A stretch of 21,655 nucleotides of DNA, taken from Guillardia theta CCMP2712 (taxonomy: Eukaryota > Cryptophyceae > Pyrenomonadales > Geminigeraceae). The DNA lies in contig NW_005434436.1 in the NCBI RefSeq assembly GCF_000315625.1, forward strand, positions 31,277 to 52,931, read 5' to 3'. The translations under genes and the position numbers were made by a program. Below are positions 1 through 12,951 of this stretch, piece after piece (within the stretch, counting starts at the first letter, position 1; the number at the start of each line of letters is the position of its first letter). The notes under the pieces are model-generated. The model made no database searches. It was given only the letters and a program-made list of their open reading frames with translations, and was not told where the DNA came from.

Positions 1-2773
<2,773 letters not shown>

Positions 2774-3154
2774 CTGAAGATGAAGGGTGAGGAGGAGGAG
2801 CGAGGGAAGAAAGAGAGTGCCTGTTGCTGTTGCTCGGAGAAGAACGCTTCTTTGTGGCCATGGAGAGATCAGAGGCTGTCGTGTCAAGGTCACTGCTCAA
2901 CAAGCATACTTGCAAGCTGAGGTTGGTCGACGACTTGACATGGGCGGCAAGAATGATGAAGGTTTTGGTAATGGTGATGGGTGGTGGCAATGATGTTAAT
3001 GGTGTTGATAGTGAAGGCAGAAATCACGATGAAGTTGCCTCAGAGGAAATGAAGCCTGATCGGCGAGGAGGAGGAGGAGGAGGGTTCACATGAGGAGGAC
3101 AACAAAGAGGAGAAGGAAGAGGATTAGGACTAAGACTATGTCAACGATGGTGAT
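2774..3154. other. Non-coding stretch upstream of the TPR gene
   Basis: Degenerate GAT/GGA-type low-complexity DNA. Short frames exist on both strands but none has splice or family support. The missing 5' exon or exons of the TPR gene may lie here. Confidence 0.5.
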
Positions 3155-3234
3155 GATGTTGAGGTACGAGGCACTAGTAGCCATGATATTCTTCATGATG
3201 TTTCATGGCTGCTAGTGCCTCGTACCTCAACATC
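3155..3234 (+). repeat. Long perfect inverted repeat (hairpin, 32-bp stem, 16-nt loop)
   Basis: The left arm 3155-3186 pairs with 3203-3234 around loop 3187-3202. Of 32 positions, 31 are Watson-Crick and one (3178/3211) is T opposite G, which is a U-G wobble in a plus-strand RNA. Pairing stops sharply at both ends. It could be a small-RNA precursor, a foldback element remnant or an inversion artefact. No transcript evidence is available. Confidence 0.9.
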
Positions 3235-3299
3235 TTTACCTCGTTCCACATGACAGACCACATCATCGCATTTCGTACTAGCTAACTGATCCGGTGTCG

Positions 3300-4070
3300 T
3301 ATGCCAATATCAGCTGAGTCAGGGCCTGGCCGCCGGGCCGCCGCCCGGGGGCCGGGGCGGCCCGGCCGGGCCGGCATCCCAGTCCGCATCAGTCACGGCT
3401 GAGTGCCGCGGCCGGGCCCCCGGTGACTCCGAGGCTCAGTTGATCACTCAGTCAACAAACTCACTGAGCCTGCTGCTGGGCTTGGGGCCACAGCAGTCAC
3501 TGCGAAGCATCCTCACCAGGCCCGAGGCCGCGAAGTTCACTGAGTCAGTTTCGTAAGTTAGTCAAACTTCCGTTGACTTAAACTTGAATGAGTACTATAT
3601 CGCGGCACCGTAGCACCGTCCGATCACAGGCTATACGGCGAGAGAAAACAAGTCTCTCAGACACCGGCGGTGCCCGGCACCGTCACGGGCCGGGCTGTGA
3701 TCGGCAGGCTCGGACGGTGCCGCAGTGCCACGTGAGGCCGAACCTCATAGGCTGGGCCACGGCGTCACGGTCCGAGTTTTCTCTCCGAGTCACTGCGTAT
3801 TCAAGTTTCAACTTTTTACTTTCAACGCGGCCGCTTAGTAGCTGTAGCCCGGTACGCCCGGTACTCACGCGGCGGCAGTACCGTACCGTCGGTACCGGCG
3901 ACCGTGACTCGGAGGCTCCCGGAGTCCGAGTCTCCGGGCGGAGCCGGAGCCAGCCGCGCGGTTCAATTGAAAGGAAATCCCGTCGTCCGACGCCGAGCCG
4001 GGTAACGGAAACCGTTGGACCTTGCTGAAGAGACTTGAAGTTCCCCCGCCGCAGGGGTGCTCTCAAATTA
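3300..4070. repeat. GC-rich island, likely copy of a dispersed element (copy 1)
   Basis: Very GC-rich with GCCGGGCCG-type runs, many GAGTCA/TGACTC/ACTGAGTC words and GTACCG words. The same word set recurs at 16380-16735 and 20110-20420 and nowhere in the genes. The reading frames of up to about 146 codons across 3588-4066 resemble no family I know and are probably incidental. Confidence 0.55.
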
Positions 4071-5750
4071 AATCGTTTTTGACCTTTTAAAACTGTTTTT
4101 GACTCTTCCGACGAAGTTCACGGGGACTCCGGGTTTCTACCGGTGCTTTCCGCTTCATCTGACAGGCTTGCTGAGGGGTAGGGGTCGCCGGGGCAAAGCC
4201 AACCCGGTCATCGCTGAGGACTCCCGGAGGGTCTGGCGGGGCTCTCATTTGGAGGGGTGCCTCGCTGGGGTTGATGGGGTCCGCTTACTAAGAGTGGGCG
4301 GGGTGGGTACGGTGCGGTTCGGAGTCCCTCTGTTTGACTTGTAAGGTACCCCCCGCCTCCCTACAGGTGACCCCCAGGGTCCCCCCGCCGGGGCTGACCA
4401 GGGGTCCCCGGCCCCCGTCACGCGGCCTTCCGCCGCCGAAGGCTTTCACAAAAGTAAGTGGTGGCCCTTGGGGGCAATCAGTCACGGTAGTACCAGCAGC
4501 AGCCCTCGTGCTACCTTTTCGGTACAAATTCAAGTAATAACATTATTCGATGCCTTCGTTCTAGTATGTCCACAAAAATTGTATACTTCAAAGTAGTGTT
4601 CACTCTTGTACCATTTCAATCATTTTGTACTTGTAATTCATGTCATATCTCAGCTTTTGATAGTGAATTTCAGTACCTTTCCTACTTATCAGTACCGATC
4701 CCGATCGCGGCGTAAGATAGCCGGTACAGCCTGTGAACCCTACAAGTAGCCCTGGGGGTGGGGGTCCATAAATCTTATTACTCACTTATGCCAAGGCGGG
4801 CTGAATGAAGTCCTGCATTTAAAAGTTTTAAAAGCAGCTAAAAAGAGCAGGGGTGGGGTGGGTCCCACACCATGGGACTCTTGGAGACCAGCATGCGACT
4901 ATGCCCCGGATGGATACGAGTGGGTGGGGTAGTGTGGAACACCTCCGATGGTCACCCCTTGAGCACTCATGAATACCGGTAGTATCCGGACAGATTTTAC
5001 GAGGGTACCCTCACCGGTATCGTACCGTAGTACCGCGGTACGGGTTGCGCCCCGGGTGACAGGGGTCAGCACTGACCCAGGAAGGAGGGGGTGGTCTGAG
5101 ATTCCGGACAGCTGGATGCCTACTACGGTGTAGTATGAGATATGATCACGGCACGGGTTATCTCTAGTGGGCTACAGGGGGTCCAGGGGTCATCGAACCA
5201 CCCCACCACCTCCGATGCCAGGAACTCAGCCCTGAAGAGATGTAGCAAGCATGATCACCTGCGCAAAAGAGCCTGTGATGTCCTGGAGTACAAGGGGTAG
5301 GGTGGTTCGGAACTACCGGGGGTATGGGAGACAATTATATAGTGGGTAGGGTCGTCCGCAGTTTAAAAAAGAATGGTTCGGGCCACATGCTGTAGCCGTT
5401 GGTGGCGTCGGCCGGCAGTTAAGATCGACCGACATGGGTGGGGTCCTTGACAGGGATGTAAGGGGGTAAAAATTGGAAAAGGAAGGGGTAGGGTGTATGA
5501 AATGGTGGGGTGGATAGAGTGGAGGATTCAAATCAAGGCAACAGGTCCCCGCCAACTGACATGGCGGCGGAGTGGCACATTGCGGGTGGGGGTAGTTTGA
5601 GACCAGAAACGCCTCAAAGATGTGGGTACTTGTCGGTAAATTACTGGGTGGGGGTCAAAGATGGAGGAGACACAGGGGGTAGGGTGCAGCAGGGAGGGGC
5701 AGGTCACCAGGGCCTATCCCAATCCGTTCGCCACAACTGACAGAAGATGG
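4071..5750. other. Non-coding region with repeated G-rich motifs
   Basis: No gene recognised. An AT-rich stretch (about 4535-4680) is followed by many GGGTGGGG and GGGGTAGGG motifs on the plus strand (for example 5294-5302, 5344-5351, 5485-5493, 5676-5684; one more near 4165). It also has scattered GTACCG words such as 5018-5045. Short frames look incidental. Confidence 0.6.
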
Positions 5751-6031
5751 CAAATTCTGGAACAGCACCTCCTGTTCTATGAGCTCTAGCAGCGCTGCTT
5801 GTTGTAGGGGTATGATAGTTTGCGCACATAGTTTACAATTGCTTTTGCTCCTCGCTCCATCTTGCTACGTCTCCAACTTTTTTCCTTGGACCGTTTCGGC
5901 TTCATCCAGTTGCATGCGTAGAATTTTGAATGTCCTTGTGGCTCTAGTTCAAGCTCAGTTTAGCAATAGTTCAGTTTGCAAAAGCGCAAAGATAGTCCAA
6001 GATGACAGTAACTGACCGACTGTTGCTGCAG

Positions 6032-8976
6032 ATGAAGGGAGGGATGAGCTCTCTGGGCGCATTCTTTCTGGTGATTTTGCTGTCTGCCGTTGAGGCGGAT
6101 ATGAGCAAGATGAGCGGGTACGATAGAATGTGATCGAGGCATTATGTGGAACTTATCACCTTGATTGCAGTCAATCGTCCCCCGATGCTTCTAGCCTTCA
6201 TTTGAGGAAGAATACTTACAGCTCCATGAGCAGCACGACCATCCAAAACCCCTGCGACAACTGTGATTGGATGTGTGAAATGGGATTCTATCTTGACAAG
6301 GGAACTTCCCCTTACAACTGGGTTTGCAAACAATGTCCCTCGAACTCTTACTCGAATATGCGAGGAGCACCCAACGTGTCTTCCTGCAAGTGCAATGCTG
6401 GCTACGCTGGGACCGACGGAACTTGCGATGCATGCGCTGCAGGCAAATACTCTTCGGTCTATGGGTTGACTGCCTGCCTCTCGTGCACAGCTGGTACCAA
6501 CTTCTCCTCGGCCACTGGAGCAACTACATGCACAGCATGCAACACAACCTGCCCAGCTGGAAGTTATAAGAGTGGTGATTGCACTGCCTCACAGAACCTG
6601 CAATGTGCGACATGCTCGAGTTATCTTACTTATTCTACTTCAGTCAGCGCAAACTCGGGCGCAGCCAGCAGCGTGTGCGTGTGCGATGCCGGGTACTACT
6701 ACAACTCTACGAGCTCCACTTGCATCGCCTGCGAGGCAGGGAAGTACAAGTCGGACAAGTCCAACGCTGCAATGTGCACTGAATGCAACGCTTCGACGTA
6801 CTCCATGGCAGGTCAGTCGACTTGCTACTCATGTGCCTCTCCATCTTCTTGCAACACTGGGTATTACTTGGATCCGAGCGCGTGTAGCAACTCCCAGTAT
6901 ACGTGCCAGCAGTGCAAAGGAGAAGGTGGACAGCTCTCGGACTCTCCACGGAATTCCTCGACGGACTGCTATTGCGGCTTGGGATATTATTACAAGGATG
7001 CTACGAATGGATGTACCAAATGTCCTGCAGGCAAATTTGGCAACGAAACCAAACTGACGCAGTGTTATGATTGCACGGAAGGTGTGAACTACGCTAACGT
7101 CGAAGGACTACAATCTTGTATAGCCTGCACGCAATGCAGTGCAACTCAGCAAACTGATCAAACTTGCACTAAAACTACTCAAGCGTCTTGCCGTACCTGC
7201 CCGGCCAACTCTGCGTTGGCTTCAGGCAAATGTACCTGCAATGATGGCTACGCCGGTGATGCCAGCACCAGCACCGGGAATTGTACAATGTGTGCAGCTG
7301 GCAAATATTCGAATTCTTCTTTCACTACCTGTGTCGATTGTCCTACTGACACTTGGAGCGCTCAAAAAAGTGGGTCATGCTCTGCTTGCAATCAGACTGT
7401 GTCATGTCAATCCGATGAGATCGCATCCTCCACGTGCGATCAAACCACAGGAAGGTATTGTACAAAGACTTGTTCGGACTCATCCAAGTCTATCTTGAAC
7501 AGTGTTTGCGTCTGTAAGGCTGGCTACTATCAAAATGCATCTGGGGATAACTGCGTGGCCTGTCCTGCAGGCAAGTACCAGGGCTCTGAGAACCAAACCA
7601 CATGCCACACCTGTGATAGTGGAAAGTATGCTGCGGGCAACGGAAATACAATGTGTCACTCGTGTGGATCACCATGCGGTGCAGGCAAATATGTGATCAC
7701 AAACTGTTCGATCACCGCGGATATCAATTGCGGTACTTGCGATGCGGGGAAAACATCCAACAGTGGAGCCATGCACGTGTCAGATTGCTACAATTGCTCT
7801 GCAGGGTATTACTCAAACGCGGGAGGCTCTTGCATGCAGTGTGCTATTGGAAAGTACAACCCATACCCAGGTATGTCGGATTGTCAATCCTGTTTAGCAG
7901 GAAATTGGGCACCACCAGGCAGCACGTCGATGGCACACTGCACGAGCACCAGAAGTCTTACGTGCTCGAACATTCCTGAATATGCAGTCATCAACCCAGA
8001 CATCTATTCCTATTACGAGACCTCCTCTAGTTGTTCCATGTGCCCGACTTCTTGCCCATCTGGAAATGCCTTAAATGGAACATGTGCCGGAAAGGGCGTG
8101 CTTGGTTGCATTAGTTGCCCTTCTTCGTGCAAGCTCAATATCTACTTCACTGCAACTACGAACAAGACCACACCAACTGTTTTCAACGCTGCTGTGAAAG
8201 GATCAACGTCATGGACGGTAACGTCTACCTCGACAGAAAAGGTTTTGATGACCCCGAGCGTAAACTACACCTTTACAACGTTTGTGACAACGGTGGAGGT
8301 ATCATCTGGAACAGAGAGTGCGTACTTGAGCTTCTCCAAGTTGAAGGATGAGCTGGCAAAATCTTCGGTGCAGCTTCTTTCCATCGACAGCTCGATCCAG
8401 TACAAGGCGACGTCAACTACCACTCCCGCAACGACTGCGGCGCCAGCTCCCGCCACGACTGCGGCACCTGTCTATGTGTACATGAGGGGTACAGCGGCGG
8501 TCACAGAAGCCCAGTTCAAAGCGAACGAAGCGGATTTCAAGAAAGCCATTACCAATGCAGCTTTGCCAGTGGTTGTGAGCAATGTCGTCTTGACAATCTT
8601 GTCCGTCACAGCGCGAAGGGCAAGCCAGGTGGAATACTCAGCACAACTCCAAGTGGCCAGTGCGGTGAGATGAGATGCTTTCATCCACCCGTTCAGTTCT
8701 GACCGTAATTTCAGAGTGATGCAACCAGTGCGCAGAATAACATTAAGACAAACATTGCAACTGAGATCGCCAAGGTTTGTATCGATCCTTGTTGAGTTCA
8801 TTTGTGTTTGCTGATTCCGCTTTACCCAGTATTCTTCGCTATCAGCGTACTCCACTTCCTTCACTTTTTCGGATACGCCCTACACAACAACACCATTGGG
8901 CGCTGGAAGTCAGATCAAACCCCTTCTCTTCCTCTTCTCACTGAGTTGGATAATTGCAATTAGTCGTTCATTGTAG
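6032..8976 (+). CDS. Secreted Cys-rich AGKY-repeat (GCC2/GCC3, ephrin-receptor-like) surface protein
   Basis: Exons: 6032-6117, 6171-8664, 8715-8774, 8830-8976. Introns are 53, 50 and 55 nt, all GT-AG and in phase; the product is 928 aa. Exon 1 encodes a signal peptide (MSSLGAFFLVILLSAVEA). An in-frame ATG at 6002 lies just after a stop and is an alternative start. Residues about 45-685 are Cys-rich modules with at least eight GK[YF] motifs (CAAGKY, CEAGKY, CPAGKF, CPAGKY), as in GCC2/GCC3 or ephrin-receptor-like domains of protist surface proteins. A Ser/Thr-rich region, a mucin-like TTTPATTAAPAPATTAAP linker (about 774-795) and a charged module (TEAQFKANEADFKKAI) follow. The C-terminus is hydrophobic (IKPLLFLFSLSWIIAI) with a four-residue tail, fitting a GPI signal or terminal anchor. 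Ligand unknown. A single-ORF reading would lose both the signal peptide and the anchor. Confidence 0.93.
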
Positions 8977-9714
8977 ATTTCATGTTGTCAAAATCACACA
9001 TGATAGTCGTGTAACTGTCCATGGAGATTAATCTAAACCAAGTTTTCCTCTGCACTGATGTTTTCTTGTCGTCGAAGAGTTTCGAATTTGTCAATGATTG
9101 CAAGCAATGTTCAGCACGTTATATTAGCTCTTTGCGCGTTGACCAGGTTCTTGTTATGCTGTTGTTCGTAGCATTTACTTTGCAAATATTACATCGATGG
9201 ATAAGAGCAGATTGAACACCCTCACGCACGTCTCACTCTTAGATTGATTCGAACTAGTTCACTTGCGATCAGCTTGAGGAAAGCGCGCGTAACTCGTAAA
9301 GTAGGAAGGAAGCACTCGAATAGGTCCAAATGATCATTGTGGTTGAAGTACAAAACAAGTCGCAACGATTTAGGCAAGATAGTCAATATGTAGCCGGTAC
9401 TGAAAGATTTCTGTCTCTATCACCCTCACTGAGCCTTCATCGTCGGACGCTCAAACAACTATCTTTGGATCCTGCCTATCGTGACTTGAACAGACAAGAC
9501 AGTCAAAGATGTCAATGACCGTCGTCGGCATTATCACGATTGTGATAACAGCTCATGTCGGAACTTTCAACACTACTCGTCCATATTCCTCGTCCACCTC
9601 CTCTCCCAACCCCATTCTACCTCTCTGTCTCCTGCTCATCAATATCGAAGTCTCCAGCACTGTCACGTTGCCGGATTGATGAATTCATCGCGTTCCTCAT
9701 CCTCCACCACCACA
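8977..9714. other. Intergenic region downstream of the Cys-rich gene
   Basis: No convincing gene. A small palindrome, TTATCAC-GATT-GTGATAA, lies at 9531-9548. The short frames at 9021-9215 and 9330-9518 have no family or splice support. Confidence 0.6.
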
Positions 9715-9845
9715 ATCATCCTGCCTCTGCTCCTGCTCCTGCTCCTGCTCCTGCTCGTGCTCATGTTCGTGCTCGTGCTCGTGCTCTCGCTCGTGCTCTC
9801 GCTCGTGCTCTTGCTCCTGCTCTGGCTCCTTCCTACTCGTGCCCC

Positions 9846-9879
<34 letters not shown>

Positions 9880-10131
9880 TCTTCTCCTGCTCCTTATATC
9901 ACCATTCACATCATCATCCTCATCACCATCCTCCTCCTCCTCCTCCTCCTCCTCCTCCTCCTCCTCCTCCTCCTGCTCTATAGCCTTGCTCCTGGTCCTG
10001 GTCGTGCTCGTGCTCGTGCTCGTGCTTCTTCTCCTGCTCCTGCTCCGTGTCCTGCTTGTGCTCCGTGTCCTGCTCCATCTCCATCTCCTGCTCCTGCTCG
10101 TGCTCATGTTCGTGCTCGTGTTCGTGCTCTC

Positions 10132-10165
<34 letters not shown>

Positions 10166-10190
10166 TGTCCCCTTCCTTTTTCTCCTCCTC
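9715..10190. repeat. Degenerate hexamer array (GCTCCT / GCTCGT)
   Basis: A six-base unit alternates between GCTCCT and GCTCGT, with point variants (GCTCTC, GTTCGT, GCTCAT). It is interrupted by a CTC/CTT triplet run at about 9930-9972. All six frames are open over much of it because of the composition, so none is called a gene. Confidence 0.9.
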
Positions 10191-10499
10191 CTCCTCCTCC
10201 TCATCTCCGTAGCAACCATGCAGGGTTGTGCAAACTTCGCACGTATGACAGTTTCTTGACAGCAAAAACTTGTTATATATTTGGTACCAACGTGTTATTG
10301 ACTTTAGATATGTACCAGGATCGATCGGTATTGCAGTACTACTTGCTCGTTCTTTGTAGAAGTTTCTCCGAAACTCCGCTACCTCATATATTAGTCAAAT
10401 AAGATATATAAATTTATGCTGTACCATGTTCTTAAACAATATAACGTTCGTTATAAATTGAAATGACGATCTGCGACAAGGGAATGGAAAAGCGAGAGA

Positions 10500-10610
10500 G
10501 CGGGAGAGGGAGAGGGAGGGAAGGAGGGAGGGAGGGAGGGAGGGAGGGAGGGAGGGAGGGAGGGAGGGAGGGAGGGAGGGAGGGAGGGAGGGAGAGAGAG
10601 AGAGAGAGAG
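10500..10610. repeat. (GGGA)n tetranucleotide array
   Basis: A near-perfect GGGA repeat grading into GA dinucleotides at the right end. All purines on the plus strand. Confidence 0.95.
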
Positions 10611-10844
10611 GGGAGGAGAGGAGAGTGAAGAACCGACTGGTCATGAGAGAGGGTGAGGGAGGGAAACTGATAGACCTGTGAAGAGCTGTGGGAGGTCCAG
10701 GGAAGGAGGGGGAGGCGCTCTTTCTCCTCCTGTATATCTTTCCAAGCGCTGTTTCCCTCTAACTGGACATCTCTCTTCACTCTCCCCGGAATCATCTCCC
10801 GCTCTTGCTGGGGTGGGCGCACCACCCCGCTGCCTCACCTCATC

Positions 10845-10944
10845 NNNNNNNNNNNNNNNNNNNNNNNNNNNNNNNNNNNNNNNNNNNNNNNNNNNNNNNN
10901 NNNNNNNNNNNNNNNNNNNNNNNNNNNNNNNNNNNNNNNNNNNN
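10845..10944. other. Assembly gap (100 N)
   Basis: Exactly 100 Ns, the usual placeholder for a gap of unknown size. Sequence on either side does not show what is missing. The first exon or exons of the plus-strand gene at 11276 could be affected. Confidence 0.99.
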
Positions 10945-11275
10945 ACAGCCGCTGCTGCCGCAGCTGCACCCCGCTCGCTCCCATTCGGAGTTTTCCTCAG
11001 AACTCTTATCAGCACTTCCGGTTTCAATGCTCTGACCGCTCTAGATAGAGGCTCACGGCTCCTATCACGGTTCACGTTTGTTTCCTCTGGCACTCGACCA
11101 CTTCATCTCCATTGCGAACCTGAGGATCCTTTGAATGAATACATGAACTGGTTCTCCCCCCCCGTCTCCCCCCTCCCCCCCTCCTCCTTCTATCTGTATC
11201 GGTTGTTGTGTACTCAGCTTCACTGAATCTGCATGACCGTGGCTTTTCCCTAGGTCCTTGTGATACCTGAGCATC

Positions 11276-12776
11276 ATGCTCTGGGACGTGGTGAGACTCC
11301 CGTCGGACGACGCCATGTCCTGGTGCTCGAGCTCGACGGCCTCGGAGGATGCGTTCGACAACTACGTGCCCCAAGCGCTGGTCGATGTGGATCAAAGTGC
11401 TCCATGCCAGTTTGCAAGCATGGAGTGCATCAGGAACTCCAACTTCACCGTGCTGGCAGACATCGGCTTCTTCTCGCCCGAGGGATCAAGCTCCCCGAGT
11501 GAAGTCTCCTCGCCACCGCTCAAAGGCTCTTCCCCTCACCAGGGCCTGTCGATGATGTTCGAGAAGATCTTTCCCATCTCCACCTTGCAGATCATGCGAA
11601 GAATATCCAACCCTCCGACCTCCTTCGCCTCTCCTTCCGGCGGCGGGCAGGGGCGTGACGGTGAGACAGGAGGCTTGTGGTGGGCTGTGACTGCTCTTGG
11701 TGGTGACGGGACGGCAGCGCTGAAGGGGGAACTCTATGACGAGAAAGGGATCATCAGCGAGTCAGTCTTGTACTATATCATCCATGGCAGCCGGAGCAAG
11801 GAGGAGGGTCAACAGCTCTTCGAGCATGCGACGGTTCTGTCGGAGGAGAGAAGGAGAGCGAGGGAGACGGAGGGGGACGGGGAGAGGCAGGGGAAGGTAG
11901 GGAAGTTGTGGGGGATACGGGAGGGGAATCGGGAGGGAGGAAGGAAGTGGGAAGGAGGAGGAGAGGGAGGAGGGGCGACAAATGCAGGAGCAGGGTTGCA
12001 TCAAGGGTTATCGATACAGCTGCAGTGTGCAGCTGATCGAGGGATGGTGGAGAAGCAGGGTACAAGAGGCGATCTAGAGGGAGCTGGGCTGGAGCTGGGC
12101 AAGGAGGAGACTAAGGAGTGTGGCAAGGGGAAGGCGATAAGGCGGTCGCAGATGGTGGAGAGGGAGAAGCTGAAACCGAATCCTTCGCGTCCCCCGATCG
12201 TTCCCTTGCTCCACCTCCGCCTTCAGGAGGAGGAGCAGGAGGAGCAGGAGGAGCAGGAGGAGCAGGAGAGGGCATGTATCTGGAGAACAGAAATCCCAGT
12301 CAGCAGCACGATTCTGTTCTGGAGAAGAGCAGGATTGCACAGCAGCAGCAGCAGCAGCAGCCGAAGGCTGTCATCCCCGACGTAGGAGCGCGTGTCAACC
12401 CAGTGGCCATCGCCTCTTGCCCTCTGGTCGAGAAGCCGAAGGACAACAGCAGGTCGCTTCCTTCTCACCCTCGTGCTGCCCCCCGGCGCTGTGTTGGAGT
12501 TGCCTCGCACATCTACATCTCCCAGCCTGCTCACCGGCCGAGCATCGTCCCTCCTCTCAGCCTCTCGCGGGTACAGACAGAAGGATGTTGATTTAATGCA
12601 CAGAAAGCAGCAGGTGCGCTGCAGTACGGAGAAAGTTGACTCCTCCTCCTCCTCCTCCTCCTCCCTTCTATCGGAACCCCTGGAAGGATCATCGTGAGTC
12701 ACAGCAGAGGAGGATCACAGAGTACGAGGAAGTTCAGGAGGTGAGGCAGAGGATGAGAGAGGCTGAGGACGTGTAG
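11276..12776 (+). CDS. Unrecognised multi-exon protein
   Basis: I do not recognise this gene. From ATG 11276 (an in-frame stop lies just upstream) a long frame shows coding-like codon use: LPSDDAMSWCSSSTASEDAF, RNSNFTVLADIGFFSPEG, MMFEKIFPISTLQIMRRIS, and ALKGELYDEKGIISESVLYY after a possible 57-nt stop-free intron (11660-11716). Around 11850-12240 the sequence is purine-rich and the reading frame changes; that junction is not resolved. The frame that continues (AETESFASPDRSLAPPPP, SRIAQQQQQQQPKAVIPDVG, ending at 12452) joins in phase to 12577-12613 (QKDVDLMHRKQQ) and to 12705-12776 (QRRITEYEEVQEVRQRMREA, then stop). Introns would be 124 and 91 nt. The product looks low-complexity and charged at the C-terminus, with no domain visible. 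More 5' exons may lie in or before the N gap. Confidence 0.5.
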
Positions 12777-12879
12777 GTCCACCTGAGAGTGCTGGGAAGG
12801 GCGGGCGGCACGAGGATTGAGCATGTCCTCCCTCGAGTGGCTGTTTCCAAGATCAAAGTCACCCTCCTCCTCCTCCTCC

Positions 12880-12930
12880 TTCTCCTCCTCTCAGTCCTCC
12901 TCCTCTCAGTCCTCCTCCTCTCAGTCCTCC
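12880..12930. repeat. 15-bp tandem repeat, three copies
   Basis: TCCTCCTCCTCTCAG repeats with ends at 12894, 12909 and 12924. It sits just downstream of the TauE-like stop codon, in its likely 3' UTR. Confidence 0.9.
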
Positions 12931-12951
12931 TCCCCCATCACCCTCGCAAAC

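Noticed and set aside
3588-4066. 146- and 127-codon frames on opposite strands
   Set aside because: Stop codons are rare in this GC-rich repeat island, the two frames mirror each other, and neither resembles a known protein.
6130-8673. Taking the single 847-codon frame as the whole Cys-rich gene
   Set aside because: Its start lies in an intron and its stop in another; in-phase flanking exons give a signal peptide and a hydrophobic tail.
9555-10402. Overlapping Pro/Leu/Arg-rich frames on both strands
   Set aside because: Composition effect of the hexamer array; no start context, splice logic or family match.
11065-11395. Minus-strand frames opposite the 5' part of the unrecognised gene
   Set aside because: The plus-strand frame has better codon use and continues for much longer; the minus frames run into simple-sequence glycine repeats.
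12017-12035. Small palindrome CAGCTGCA-GTG-TGCAGCTG
   Set aside because: Only 8-bp arms within the unrecognised gene; such a size is expected by chance often enough.
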